The position numbers and the translations under genes are program-made. 64,000 bases of DNA from positions 24,850-88,849 of the forward strand of contig JARWMV010000060.1 of the NCBI GenBank assembly GCA_030998015.1, read 5' to 3'. Below are positions 10,101-20,472 of the stretch, piece after piece. The number at the start of each line of letters is the position of its first letter. Within the stretch, counting starts at the first letter, position 1. Below the pieces are notes generated by a model. It made no database searches. It worked only from the letters and a program-made list of their open reading frames with translations, and was not told where the DNA came from. Source of the DNA: Ceratorhiza oryzae-sativae (taxonomy: Eukaryota > Basidiomycota > Agaricomycetes > Cantharellales > Ceratobasidiaceae).

Positions 10101-10983
10101 TCGACATGACGAGGCGCTGAGTGCGATCCAAGAGGCAGTAGAGCTGCGACAGCGGCTGGCTGGAGATCGACCAGCTGCATACACACCTGACCTTGCGTCG
10201 TCTCTCAACAACCTATCCCTTCGCCTGTCTGATGTGGGTCGACATGACAAGGCGCTGAGTGCGATCCAAGAGGCAGCAGAGGCGTATCGACGTCTGGCTG
10301 GAGATCGACCAGCTGCATACACACCTGAACTTGCTATGTCTCTCAACAACCTATCCCTTCGCCTGTCTGATGTGGGTCGACATGACGAGGCGCTGAGTGC
10401 GATCCAAGAGGCAGTAGAGCTGCGACAGCGGCTGGCTGGAGATCGACCAGCTGCATACACACCTGACCTTGCGTCGTCTCTCAACAACCTATCCCTTCGC
10501 CTGTCTGATGTGGGTCGACATGACAAGGCGCTGAGTGCGATCCAAGAGGCAGCAGAGGCGTATCGACGTCTGGCTGGAGATCGACCAGCTGCATACACAC
10601 CTCACCTTGCGTCGTCTCTCAACAACCTATCCCTTCGCCTGTCTGATGTGGGTCGACATGACGAGGCGCTGAGTGCGATCCAAGAGGCAGTAGAGCTGCG
10701 ACAGCGGCTGGCTGGAGATCGACCAGCTGCATACACACCTGACCTTGCTATGTCTCTCTACAACCTCTCAATTGACCTCAAGAGCCTCAGCCGCCCCCAT
10801 GAAGCGCTTCACGCCATCCAAGAGTCTGTGCGCCTCTATCAATCGCTCATGGCTCCTCGGTCCGCCGTTTTCAAGGCACATCTTCGTGACGCACTAAGGG
10901 TGCTCTCGGAGATTCTTGGTGCAGTTAATCGAACTGAGGAGGCAAATGCTGCAAGTGCCGAAGCAGACCTCCTAATGCGTTGA
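7186..10983 (+). CDS. NOD-like receptor: HeLo/MLKL-like helical domain, NACHT, TPR repeats
   Basis: Six exons (7186-7323, 7385-7521, 7574-7712, 7771-7864, 7916-9531, 9589-10983) with GT-AG introns of 51-61 nt join into one frame of 1172 residues. The start is the Kozak-like CACCATGG. Residues 1-170 are helical and resemble the HeLo/MLKL four-helix cell-death domains found at the N-terminus of Agaricomycete NLRs. NACHT follows, with Walker A GAGKT near residue 257 and Walker B VIVIDALDEA near residue 353. From about residue 708 come ten TPR-like units of 46 residues, seven of them nearly identical. Known fungal NLRs of this architecture are cytosolic STAND ATPases acting in non-self recognition and programmed cell death. 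The ligand here is unknown. The gene converges on GCP2 with about 480 bp between their ends. Confidence 0.85.
9793..10758 (+). repeat. Seven near-identical 138-bp tandem repeats encoding TPRs
   Basis: Units start at 9793, 9931, 10069, 10207, 10345, 10483 and 10621. Each encodes NNLSxRLSDVGRHDxALSAI, then one of two alternating forms, AVELRQRLAGDRPAAYTP or AAEAYRRLAGDxPAAYTP. A degenerate unit lies upstream (about 9655) and two lie downstream (from 10759). The alternation gives a higher-order 276-bp unit, and the units at 10207/10345 and 10483/10621 are almost copies of each other. DNA identity between units is very high, including silent sites, so the array is recent or homogenised. Confidence 0.95.
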
Positions 10984-11462
10984 ACGTTTTCCAAACCGTT
11001 TTACTGCCTGAATTTATCATGTGGTCGTTTTATCTTACAGATATGTATGTCACTGGCTAAATCCTTATCGATTTCCCAGTTCTGGTGGCCCACTCAAACA
11101 AATCAGAGCAGATTGATGCCAGACGGATGCGCAAGAGACATGAGAAATACGATGTTATGCAAAGGGCATGTACTAGAGAGCCCGGTCTGTATAATATCGC
11201 TCACAAGTGAGGTTTGAAAGGCCGCCTTGCGGTCCTCGATGTGTATTCCCATGTACCCATTGACAAACCCTGATGGTGAAAGGTAGGAAACGAAAGCGAC
11301 CACCTTGAATAGTGGTTAGAGTTTGGATTCAGAGAATGGGCCTATGCAAGGAAAATCAACCATCTTAAGACATTTCGAATAAAGTTTGCTCAATATACGA
11401 CAACTGACCGCACCACTACGTACACCTGAGATGAGAGACCTGAAACTCATGTTCCTGATGTT
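10984..11462. other. Convergent intergenic region between NLR and GCP2
   Basis: No gene recognised. A 66-codon minus-strand frame at 11103-11303 has no motif. Expected to hold both 3' UTRs. Confidence 0.5.
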
Positions 11463-14400
11463 CTACTGCATACTCCGCACACTGTTCAGCCGAGTCACCA
11501 ACGACAGCAATGTAACGTTCTCGCTCGATGCGTAGAACGATACAACGTCCAAGTGTACCTGCAGCCAGATTCAGTGGTTGGATAATCAAGGCTAAAAGAA
11601 TACAAGGCTCGCCTTGAAAGAGTGATTGAAGTTCTGCTCGAATCGGTTCAAAAAAGACCATTCTTTCTGCATGTTCACGCTCTTGCCATTCCCTTCTTGG
11701 TCTAAACAACCAAGGATATCCCGAGCCGAACGCGTGAATGATGACGCATATTGTGCGAACATTGAGATCGTCACGAGTAGGTTCGAGTACACCTGGTCCA
11801 CAATTCCTGTCAGCAGAATAACCGCATGGACCATAGCATGGCTCACCCGAAGTAGTTTTGCACTCGTCAGCATACACTCTTTCAAACAAGTATCCAGAAA
11901 GTCCACGTGGTCCCGCAAAACCTGATCGACGGTCGTGGTCCTTTCTAGCCTCTTTTCCAAAGCTCGCCAGTTTGGCTCTAGAACCTCGAACGTAGCAAAC
12001 GCCAGGATCTGTTGCACAAACGCTAACATTCGCGCGCGTAACAGGAATACACGCCGACGCCATCGCTCGAAATCTGCATGCAACGCCGAAGGGTAGTGCG
12101 AGCTGTGAGGCGGGTTAGGGTTCGGTATTGCATTCGGCAGAGACGATCCCGCATTATCCGGGTGCGCTGAGGGAGGGGCAGAGCGATGGCTGGCTCGACT
12201 CTCGGCTCTGCTGACCGACCTGGACTCGGGTCCTGCGGGGCGAGCGGTGACTGGCCTGCGCCATGCGCCGAGCATTTGTTCGACCCACATTCCGCCGAGC
12301 ATCTGCTCGACGTGTTTTAGATGAAGCAGGAATCTAATGGTACCCATAAGCATTGAAGTTGGCGATTACGAGAAGAGACACACCGGAATAGCAGCTGGTA
12401 TCTCAAGATCGTCTTTCTCGAGATGACCAGAGAGAGTGGAAAGGGAACGGTATAATCCAGTGTCAAGTGATCCAAGGCAGGCGCGGCTTTCTTCTTCTTT
12501 TCCTTTTCCGTCTCCTTTCCCTTTCCCTTCCTCGAGGCCGCGAACTGATCTTCCCCACCAGCCATATTCCCATCGTCGATCGCGCCGCTGACGCTGACGA
12601 CCTTCAGCAGCCACTCGTACAAACCAGACGAGGCCATGCTGACTTTGACATCCTCCCTGAACGATGGCGTTTCGACGTGAGTGGTGTTGGACGTTGAGGT
12701 CGCATTGCCACCCACACCGGCGACCACAGCGGCGGAGCCAAATCCAGTTGGCTCCTCTGGTCCGCTGATAGCCAGCTCGAGCAGGCTTTGTAGTTTCACG
12801 AGGTTGGCGCTTTTAGGGGGTTTGCGTAGTTCGAGGTGAGCGAGATCGAGGAAATGGGTGAGGAAGGACGAACGAGGCAGGAAGAAATAGTATTTCAGGG
12901 ACCTTTACCGCATTATTAGGATGCACAGCTTCAAGACGCAGCACCCAATCCACTCACCGCAACCTAGGAATGAGCATTTGGTCCTCCATCAACACCTTGA
13001 GCAGCGTCCGATTCGCATATGTATACGCGTCTTCTACAGCTCGATAAAACGATGGACTGTCCATCGCATCATCGTCTACCTCGATTTCGTCTTTGGCTTT
13101 GGCAGCCGTCTCTTTTGGTCGCCGATTGCTCATCCGTGAGGCGCCTCGCTCGGTCCCTTCCCCACTCTTCCTGTCGTTCTCGTCTTCTTCCTGCTCCCGT
13201 CTCTTGCGCTCTTTCTCTTCGAGCTCCTTGAGCCCGTTTCGTACACCGGCAGCGTCACCTCCCCATTCTCGCACAACGTTGAGATATTTTCCTGCCAGCA
13301 GTACCTTGTGTTTCCAAGACTCCAGTGCCGGAGGAACGCATGCTCCACCCGGGAGCCGACCGCCAGGGACTCGCGGGCGAGGAACGAGTGCAGAGGGAGG
13401 CGGCGCAGCGGAGAGTGCGGATGGATTCGAGGAAGCCGTCGCGGCAGTGGAAGGATGCGGGGCGTGTGAGCCATCTCGGAGCTAGTGGGTAGTTTAATTC
13501 CAGTCGTGCCCAAACGGGAACATCGGCATACCGTGTACCTGCGTTCCCAGTACTCGTCCGTGTAATCCTCCTTGTTCTTCCCTCTCGAATCCAGTTCTCC
13601 GGCACCGACTCGCGCTCGAACAAAAAACTCGCCATGCGGATCGCGAAGAGTTCCGTGGTGTGTCCAGGTGCGAAGGATCTGGGCATAGGGGGCCGACGCT
13701 GCGGCTAGTAGAGTGCGAAGGAGCGCCGACGCAGGTGGATCGCTGAAGTTTGGTATACAGTCAGTTCAGTCAGCTCCAGTGTCAGAAACGAGACGCGACT
13801 AACCCACTCATGGAAACCCATCGATCCCACAGGATCCCCAATACCTCGCCCCCCTTGACGCTTCCCGCCTCTTCGATGCCAGCGCCAACGCCCAGCAGCG
13901 CGGCTTTTACGTTGCCCAGTCCAAGCTCTTCGTTTCTCCTCCTTTCCTCTTCGTCTTCTTCGTCGTCAGACGCAGCCGAGGACGAAGGTGAAAGTGAGGC
14001 GGTGGGTGGAGAGATGATGTCGTCCGCGATACCGTGGACGAGGGAAAGCGTTCGGAGCGCCGGGTGGATGTGGAACCAAAGCTGCTGGAGTGAAAAAGCC
14101 GGAGATGTGTGGAACAGATGCTCGAGTTGAGTGATTAGAGTGGTATAGTCCTATCGCTCGATGTGAACAGGAGCAAAAATGTCAAGGAATAAGACCTACC
14201 TTGAGGACAGAGCGAACGGCCGCACATAGGGCATGGCATACTGACCCGTACTCGATGTGAGCGCGTGCCTCGACAAAGGCGACGCTTGCGCAGTAATGAG
14301 TCGCAAGGGGCAGCATCCTCCCGACCAGATCTCGCAGAGCAGGGTCTAGTCCAGAATCGACGATAAACTGAGGAGGTTCGTCTAGTGTATTTCGAGTAAT

Positions 14401-14597
14401 GTAGGTTCCTTCGACTCCAAGAAGAACCGACAGCATATCTTCCAAGACGAGTGCCTCTTGAATTTCTAGCGAAATGTCGCGTAATGGGGGTGGTCTATCC
14501 CTCTCGCGCAGTTCTCTCGTTCCAGTGGTAGTAAGGCGAGAGTTCAGAGGTGCATGGACGAACGAATTCTCCGCTACAAATGACGCGTCCTGGGGGC
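11463..14597 (-). CDS. Gamma-tubulin complex component 2 (GCP2/Spc97-like)
   Basis: Exons on the minus strand give the GCP order. EIQEALVLEDMLSVLLGVEG and RDLVGRMLPLATHY come first (14445 region), then QLEHLFHTSPAFSLQQLWFH (about 14130), HGEFFVRARVG (about 13630), WKHKVLLAGKYLNVVREWG (about 13290) and the PLSLVISRKTILRYQLLFR block (about 12400). The gene ends with FATFEVLEPNWRALEKRL (about 12010) and HLDVVSFYASSENVTLLSLV before TAG at 11463. These are the GRIP1 and GRIP2 regions of Spc97/Spc98 proteins, which build the gamma-tubulin complex that nucleates microtubules at the spindle pole body. The last intron (11559-11612) uses a GC donor. A long Ser/Asp-rich insert and a Lys/Glu-rich linker are present. 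The start codon is not found: the first exon I can support begins at 14597 after an AG, so the N-terminus is missing or lies in an unseen upstream exon. Confidence 0.85.
11559..11612 (-). other. GC-AG intron in GCP2
   Basis: The donor is CAAG|GCGAGC and the acceptor CTGCAG. Only this splicing joins FNHSFK to VHLDVVSFYASS, the conserved end of GCP2. Reading through gives a stop after five codons. Confidence 0.7.
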
Positions 14598-14639
14598 CTG
14601 GTGGGGTGTTACATCCCTGCTTTGTGAGATATAGAGATG

Positions 14640-14711
14640 TGGCTTACGGGACTCTGCTGGGCGCTACACTCGGTCAGTAGATTGAATACCCGGTGGTTCA
14701 TGTGCTCACTT
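14640..14711 (+). repeat. Dispersed direct repeat, copy B
   Basis: It matches 6881-6956 (GACTCTGCTGGGCGCTACAC ... GGTGGTTCATGTGCTCAC). It sits just upstream of the first recognisable GCP2 exon, where the missing start codon would be expected. Confidence 0.5.
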
Positions 14712-15429
14712 TAGTATAGGTTTGTATTTGGGGAAGCATGGCACGCGAGGCCGGCCGTGAGTAGCGCCCGCTCATGATTGTCGGGTGATGTTTGTGCGGA
14801 GGTCAGATCAACCCAATTGGTCAGGCGGGCGCTTATCCCCACTCTTGAACCCCAGCTCACAAAACTCGAGGATGGTGCTTTGTTGAGAATAGAGTGCATT
14901 AATATATCTTTTGATCGCTAGTAAATTCACTTGACATAATCTTATTGTCCTTACTAACATCCCCGGCCTTCGGCGCATAGCCGAACACCACGCAGTGCTG
15001 CTGGGCGCTTCCAGTGCCTCTCTCAACCCCTGGGGCTAGTATTTGCGAGTCTGGTGTTGAGCAAGCCCCAGGGTAAGGGCAAGCAGCCCCATGTACATCT
15101 GTCTGTTTGCCGTATGTAGCTATTTTCCTCGGGCGATTTCTTGTCCAGTATTCTTGGTATCCTTGATACAAATGTGTCAATATATCATGCGCGAAATTCT
15201 GTGCGTCGTGTTTATGCCAGGACCCGACTCGCCTGTCGCCACCCACTGCACGCGCTGACATCATCACACGACCCTGTGGTGGCTGATTGGCGCTGACTGG
15301 CGCGGCTTTGCTGTCCATGTCGGCCAGGGCCGAGCGGGGACAGACAGCAACAAGAATTCTGCGCCTCGTGGCCGGCGGTCCTAAAAGCAGCCCACCACCG
15401 CGCTCGACAGGCAACCCCCCGCCTGCGAC
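14712..15429. other. Divergent intergenic region (GCP2 / AAA ATPase)
   Basis: It lies between two outward-facing genes and probably holds both promoters. Two minus-strand frames (14808-15026, 14899-15618) have no recognisable motif and overlap the AAA gene start. No clear TATA box. Confidence 0.4.
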
Positions 15430-18400
15430 ATGAACGACTCCGCCTCGGACGCCGGCTCCGACTACACCGGGCTCTCGGCCGACCTGCGCAGACTCCAGTG
15501 CGACGCAACCGGAATGCGACTCCCCAAGCCACTGGCGATGGGCTCGCTCAACGCCGTCCCGCCCCCTCCGTCGGCGGAAGACATCGATCCTGATGCCCTG
15601 TTTACGCAGAACAAGCAAACCTGGTGAGCGTCATTTTTTGGCCAGTCGACCGCCGAAATGAACCTCGTGTGTTTGTCATTGGCAGGGATAAGCGCGCTAT
15701 CGGAAATTGGATCACCTGGTCGTCGACACCTCAGTGGGCGCAGACACCAGGAACCGGCCGTTTGATATTCCAGGCGTATGAACGGACATACGGGACATTT
15801 GGTCCAAGTAGCTGTTTCGTCAGGCTCTCGAGGTAACTCCTGACCGCCAAAATGCACAGGCTCGGATGACCACACCTGGATCGTCTTGCGAAGTAAACCG
15901 CTGGTCGAGCTGCTTCGGTGTGTTCAAATCCCATTCGTCATCCATGTATTCTCATCTCGCTTCTAGTTCAGAAGAGATTCTCAAGGGTCTCGACGGACTC
16001 GATCGGGACCCTCCTGGCCTCGACGCTCGCCATCTGTTCCTCCGACTCGATAAACTAAAGAAACGAGTAGAGGAGCTGGAAGCAGAGGCGGCAAATCGGG
16101 GCGCTACGACTCCCAAGGCTCCCGTCGACGTGACTCTGCCTTCCAGTCCCTCGCAACTCAACGATACACTGACACAACAAGCTTCAAGTCGAAGCAGTTG
16201 GCTCCCATCCTTGACGTCCTTCCTCCCATCCTGGAGCAGTGCAGCCCCAATCCCGGAACCGTCTCTCGTCGAAACTGTGAGCGGTCAATTTTATCTCATT
16301 CTCGCATTACTCACATCCAACCTAGTCTCTACCATCACTTTCTACACCCAAGAAACCCACTCTCCCGCCCCTCTCCGTCCCTCAGCAACTCGCCGAACTA
16401 CTCAAATTCATCGAATCCCACTATGCAGATCTACGCGACCAGCTCAAACGACTCGAAGCCGACGGACATATGCCATACCACCTCTTGTGGACAATGTGCA
16501 TCCCCGACTCGATCATTGAAGGAAAAGACGAAGCAACGGAAAAGCCAACGGGGATTCGGGTCGAGTCGTGGGACTATGGACCCCAGTGAGTTTCTTTCTC
16601 TTCTCTTGCTTGTGCTTCAGTTGGGGTCGGTATCTGATCGGGTGCACACGCATAGAGGCGAATCGTTCACGTTGCACGCAACCGCCTATATTTGGGATGG
16701 AAAAATGTTCAAGACCAATCCAGGAAAGATTGAAATTCCCAGGTACAAGGTGTGCCCAACTCAACTCCTCATTTGCGCTTCGGCTTTACTCGGTGTTGGT
16801 AGGGTCTCGTAAAGGTTAAACAACTTGAAATTCAACCACTCTCGGATGAACTTCGCGCAAGACTTGTCGGTAAGTGTTAGACGCGACATGTTCTACCACC
16901 TCCTGATTTTGTCGACACAGAACGTGGAAAACTGTACAAACGGGTGCGTTAAATCCATCTGATTGGCTCACGATCAAGGCTGACTCGGCGAGTTAGTTCG
17001 CGGGAATCTTGCATCTCCAATACAATTCGTACGTCTATGTCTACAACAGAAAGTACGAATCGTACTTCAAGTTACAGGTATCGTAGTCTGGACAAAATTA
17101 TGCGGCAGTGTGCTCATGTTCCTCGCTAGGCTCATGGCCGAGTAATGCTCGATGCCGCAGGATTTGATCGTTTCGGCTCAAGCAGCACAAACCGTTTCTT
17201 GTAAGCACGACATCTATCTCTCCAAAACCCCTCCTCCTATCTTCATCCAACTCTCATCACAGAATAGACGACTACCACTACCCAAACGTTCGAGATAACG
17301 CCAAGAAACTTGCCAGATTCCCCGAGCAATTCGACATCGACTTTGAATTTTCCGACGACGTCCTCTGTCTCATGCCCCCGACCCATCTCGGATATTCGTT
17401 TTCGGCAAAAATCTGGGGCCGGATCAGCGTGGACGAGCTATCGGAGATCGTGTTTAGCGAGAACGCGTTTGATCGGCTGGTTTTGTCGGACGATTACAAG
17501 GATATTATTAAAGCTCAGGTCCAGACGTTTGCGACCAAGCCTGGGGAGCTCGTCTCGGACTTGGTGGGGAATAAGGGTGGGGGGATGGTGATGGTGTTGC
17601 ATGGGCGGCCAGGTATGTTGGTTTCGCTAGTCGTCTGTGTGTTGCTAATTGACATGTCCTAGGCACGGGAAAGGTGGGAGCGCATTTGGTTCATGTATGC
17701 GACCCATGTCATGACATTTTGTGTAGACGCTGACGGCAGAAGCAATCTCGGAGCACCTCAAGGTAACTGCTATCAAGTTTATCCATGGTCCACATCCCTG
17801 ACGACATTTTCCAGTGTCCGTTGTACATGGTTTCTTCAGGAGAGCTAGGTGCATATGCAGATGCATTAGAAACCCAGTTGCGCGATATTATGACAGTAAG
17901 CGTGACTCGCTGCTTCGCCATACTATTCACCGATCTTTATGATTAGATGTCCGCATCCTGGAACGCGATAGTCCTTATCGACGAGGTTAGTCACATCCGC
18001 TGGCTGGATAATCAAACCTGAACAACCAGTACGCAGGCAGACGTCTTTCTGGAAGCTCGTGACCGGTACGACTCAATTCGAAATAGCAAAGTGAGCGTTT
18101 TTCTTCGACTTTTAGAGTACCATACGGGAGGTGAGTTCAAAGTGATTATACGTACATTCAAATTTAAACGGCCTTATTTTTAGTCTTGATTTTGACGAGT
18201 AATCGTATTCGAACATTTGATCGTGCATTCGTGTCGTGAGTAGCCTAGTCCATGTATCGTCTCTGGTCATTTAATACGTCGTCCAGTCGCTTTACCATTG
18301 CCCTTCATTACCCCGACCTTGAAGAAGACTCTAGGATGAAGATATGGCGAGAGGTTTGTACCATATAAATATCAACCTGCCGGACACTCATTATGTCCTT

Positions 18401-18778
18401 CAAGTTCTTGGGTAGGGCTGACGTGGAGATCGGCCCGCCAAAAGGCGCTCAGCCATCTGGACCGAAATACATTTCACACCAGGATCTTACAACGCTCGCG
18501 AGGAAGCCAATGAACGGGCGGGTCATCAAACAATTAATCCGAGGTGCCCAGGCGATTGCGATCGCCAAGCAAGAGCCGTTTGGGCTGTCGCACGTGAGTC
18601 GCGCATCTACCCGACTCGAGGCCCTGGTTTTTTGACTTGTGGTGACTTGAAGCTCGAGAGGGTGGTGACGATTACGGAAAAGTTCGAGTCGGATTGGAAA
18701 GAGTTGGCGTTTGAAGATGATCTAGAGGGAGATGGGGATACGAGCAAGAAGGACCGAGAAAGGTCTATGTACTCATAA
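15430..18778 (+). CDS. AAA+ ATPase with N-terminal DUF7025-like region
   Basis: The start MNDSASDAGSDYTGLSADLR at 15430 follows an in-frame untranslated stretch. A dozen or more short introns separate recognisable segments: HTWIVLRSKPLVELLR, LDARHLFLRLDKLKKRVEEL (about 16030), PHLLW-type PYHLLWTMCIPDSIIEG (about 16460), the central LHATAYIWDGKMFK and WGRISVDELSEIVFSENAFDRL. The AAA core follows: Walker A GRPGTGKT (split over three exons), Walker B IVLIDEADVFLEARD (about 17970-18070), sensor LILTSNRIRTFD and an Arg-finger-like FVSRFTIALHYP. The lid ends with FESDWKELAFEDDLEGDGD and a stop at 18778. Fungal proteins of this type are single-AAA ATPases of unknown substrate, sometimes annotated as mitochondrial or Cdc48-like; I would not go beyond ATPase/remodelling activity. 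It is divergent from GCP2. Confidence 0.8.
17663..17673 (+). other. 11-nt microexon in the Walker A motif
   Basis: GCACGGGAAAG lies between introns 17613-17662 (50 nt) and 17674-17726 (53 nt), both GT-AG. It completes the glycine split by the previous exon and encodes T-G-K, giving GRPGTGKT when joined. Skipping it would remove the catalytic lysine and shift the frame. Confidence 0.8.
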
Positions 18779-20472
18779 AATACTGACTGATTTGGATCCT
18801 CGGGGGTATCCAAAAGCCGTTGAAAATCATCAAAGAAAAGCTCACATCACCGATTCTCTGCATTTGGTTATGTATCGTATTTGGATCACGCGCGTCAGTT
18901 GATGGAGCTCTCGATCATCACGTTACCAACATTCGGTTGTGAATCCGGCCTGGCCTTCGACGCTCATCCTCGTGGTGTGCTCATACCTCGGAGCCGAGGT
19001 ATATTTACACGCTATATGCGCTCCAAGCCGCGTACATATCGCGTGGTCGCTCATGGCAGAGGATGCTCCATAGAGCCAACATGACAACTCTTGCTGAAAA
19101 CGCGCAACTCACCTCTTGTATGCGAAGTGAGCTTCAGCTATTCTCAAACTATAGTAACAAATTCATGGCCATATGATGTTCAGGCCTGCTCGCCTATTGC
19201 TAGATGGTCTATTCCATGCCTGCATCCCAATCCGATCGCGTGGATCATGGAGCCTCGGTCCACGCAGCGGTCACGCAACCGCCGCACAGCGCTAAAACTG
19301 ACAGAGAAGGCGCCCATCCTGCGCGGGGCTCTAGTGTGGGCTTGATGCCAGTAGCAAAAAATTTACGCGAATCACGAACAACAACCAGCGCTAATTTTCT
19401 CATCGCTGGGGGGGGGAGCTTTAACGAAGCCTGCACCCGTGAGCGCGGCGATTCCTGTGCATGGCTCCACGATCTCCTAGCGCCTGCCTAGGACGTATAA
19501 TGTGCAAGCTCCATTCGTTGTGCTTGTATTTCATGTTTTCGGTCCGCAGAAGGATGGCTTCTAGAGACGCCCTAAATGTTACTATTCCAAAGCGAGCCTG
19601 TTGGATTTCTGTCATATTCGCGGTCAAGATTATTGGGTCAAGTTCTTCCCAGATCGTGAGGGGATTTGCAAATCTCATGACAATTCATTGTCGGGCACGC
19701 TTTGCGAACATTGCGCGCCTCATTCTCTCCCAGGCTCTTAGGACCTCATGGATGATAACTTGGATACATCATCCTGACTGAAATATACTTCGACGATGTG
19801 CAGATGGGGTACCATTAAACTGAATCCAAGGAAATATGTGAAGTTTGTGGCTTTCGCGTTGGTTTACTGGTGTATATCCATGCATCTGGACAATCAAGTC
19901 CCAGGATCACGCAGATACGCGCTTAATTCAGAAAACTATTTCCATTGGCATCAATGTATCCCTGATAAAAGCCAATCATCGCTTTTGAAATACACTTCAT
20001 AATCAAAGAGAAATGCTTGATCCCTATGTATAGCACTTGACGCGTTTCTTAATACTCGGGGCACAGATAACGCTGCGTTACATTTTCGAGCGCTGGATCA
20101 GAACCAATAATATCCCTAATGGCAATAAGAGCGCTGGTCCTATGATGGGACACACAGCTTTTCTTTGAGGGACGGGAGCCAGCCCCCAATCAACTCACCT
20201 ACAATTGAGCTTAGTCCAGTTACGCAGACCGAGCCACGATACCATGAAGTCCAAGTTTGTTTAGTCCTGCTTTTTGGCTAACCCCATAGCTAAATTTTGA
20301 TATTATGCGGCGTTCTTAAACAGTCTTAGGGCATGGCGTGAACCTCAGAGACGCCAGCTTCTGCTGCCGAACAACCTAACTATAAAGCCAGGTTTCTCCA
20401 GAGGGGACTTGCACACCTCACTATTTCGATTCAAAGTTGTGAAAACATCTTTTCTCTCTTCTCTTATCTATA
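18779..20472. other. Long intergenic stretch with coding-like debris
   Basis: No intact gene. A minus-strand frame at 19421-19790 (TIWEELDPIILTANMTEIQQ) looks coding-like and may be a decayed gene or retroelement piece. A poly-G run lies near 19408. The last 100 bp before 20473 (pyrimidine-rich, cttttctctcttctcttatc) is a plausible promoter/5' leader for the next gene. Confidence 0.35.

Noticed and set aside
10029..10598. 189-codon minus-strand open frame across the NLR repeats
   Set aside because: It is the antisense shadow of the 138-bp repeats; the repeat unit is a multiple of three, so any open frame persists. No motif, no splice logic.
9793..10758. Regular direct repeats that could suggest a CRISPR array
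   Set aside because: Units are 138 bp, contiguous with no unique spacers, and encode TPRs in the sense frame. The genome is eukaryotic.
11416..12063. 215-codon minus-strand frame
   Set aside because: Out of frame with the conserved GCP2 segments that cover the same bases; shadow frame.
12954..13686. Several overlapping plus- and minus-strand frames rich in Arg/Ser
   Set aside because: Only the frames that join into the GCP2 order (for example WKHKVLLAGKYLNVV) are kept; the rest are shadows of its GC-rich exons.
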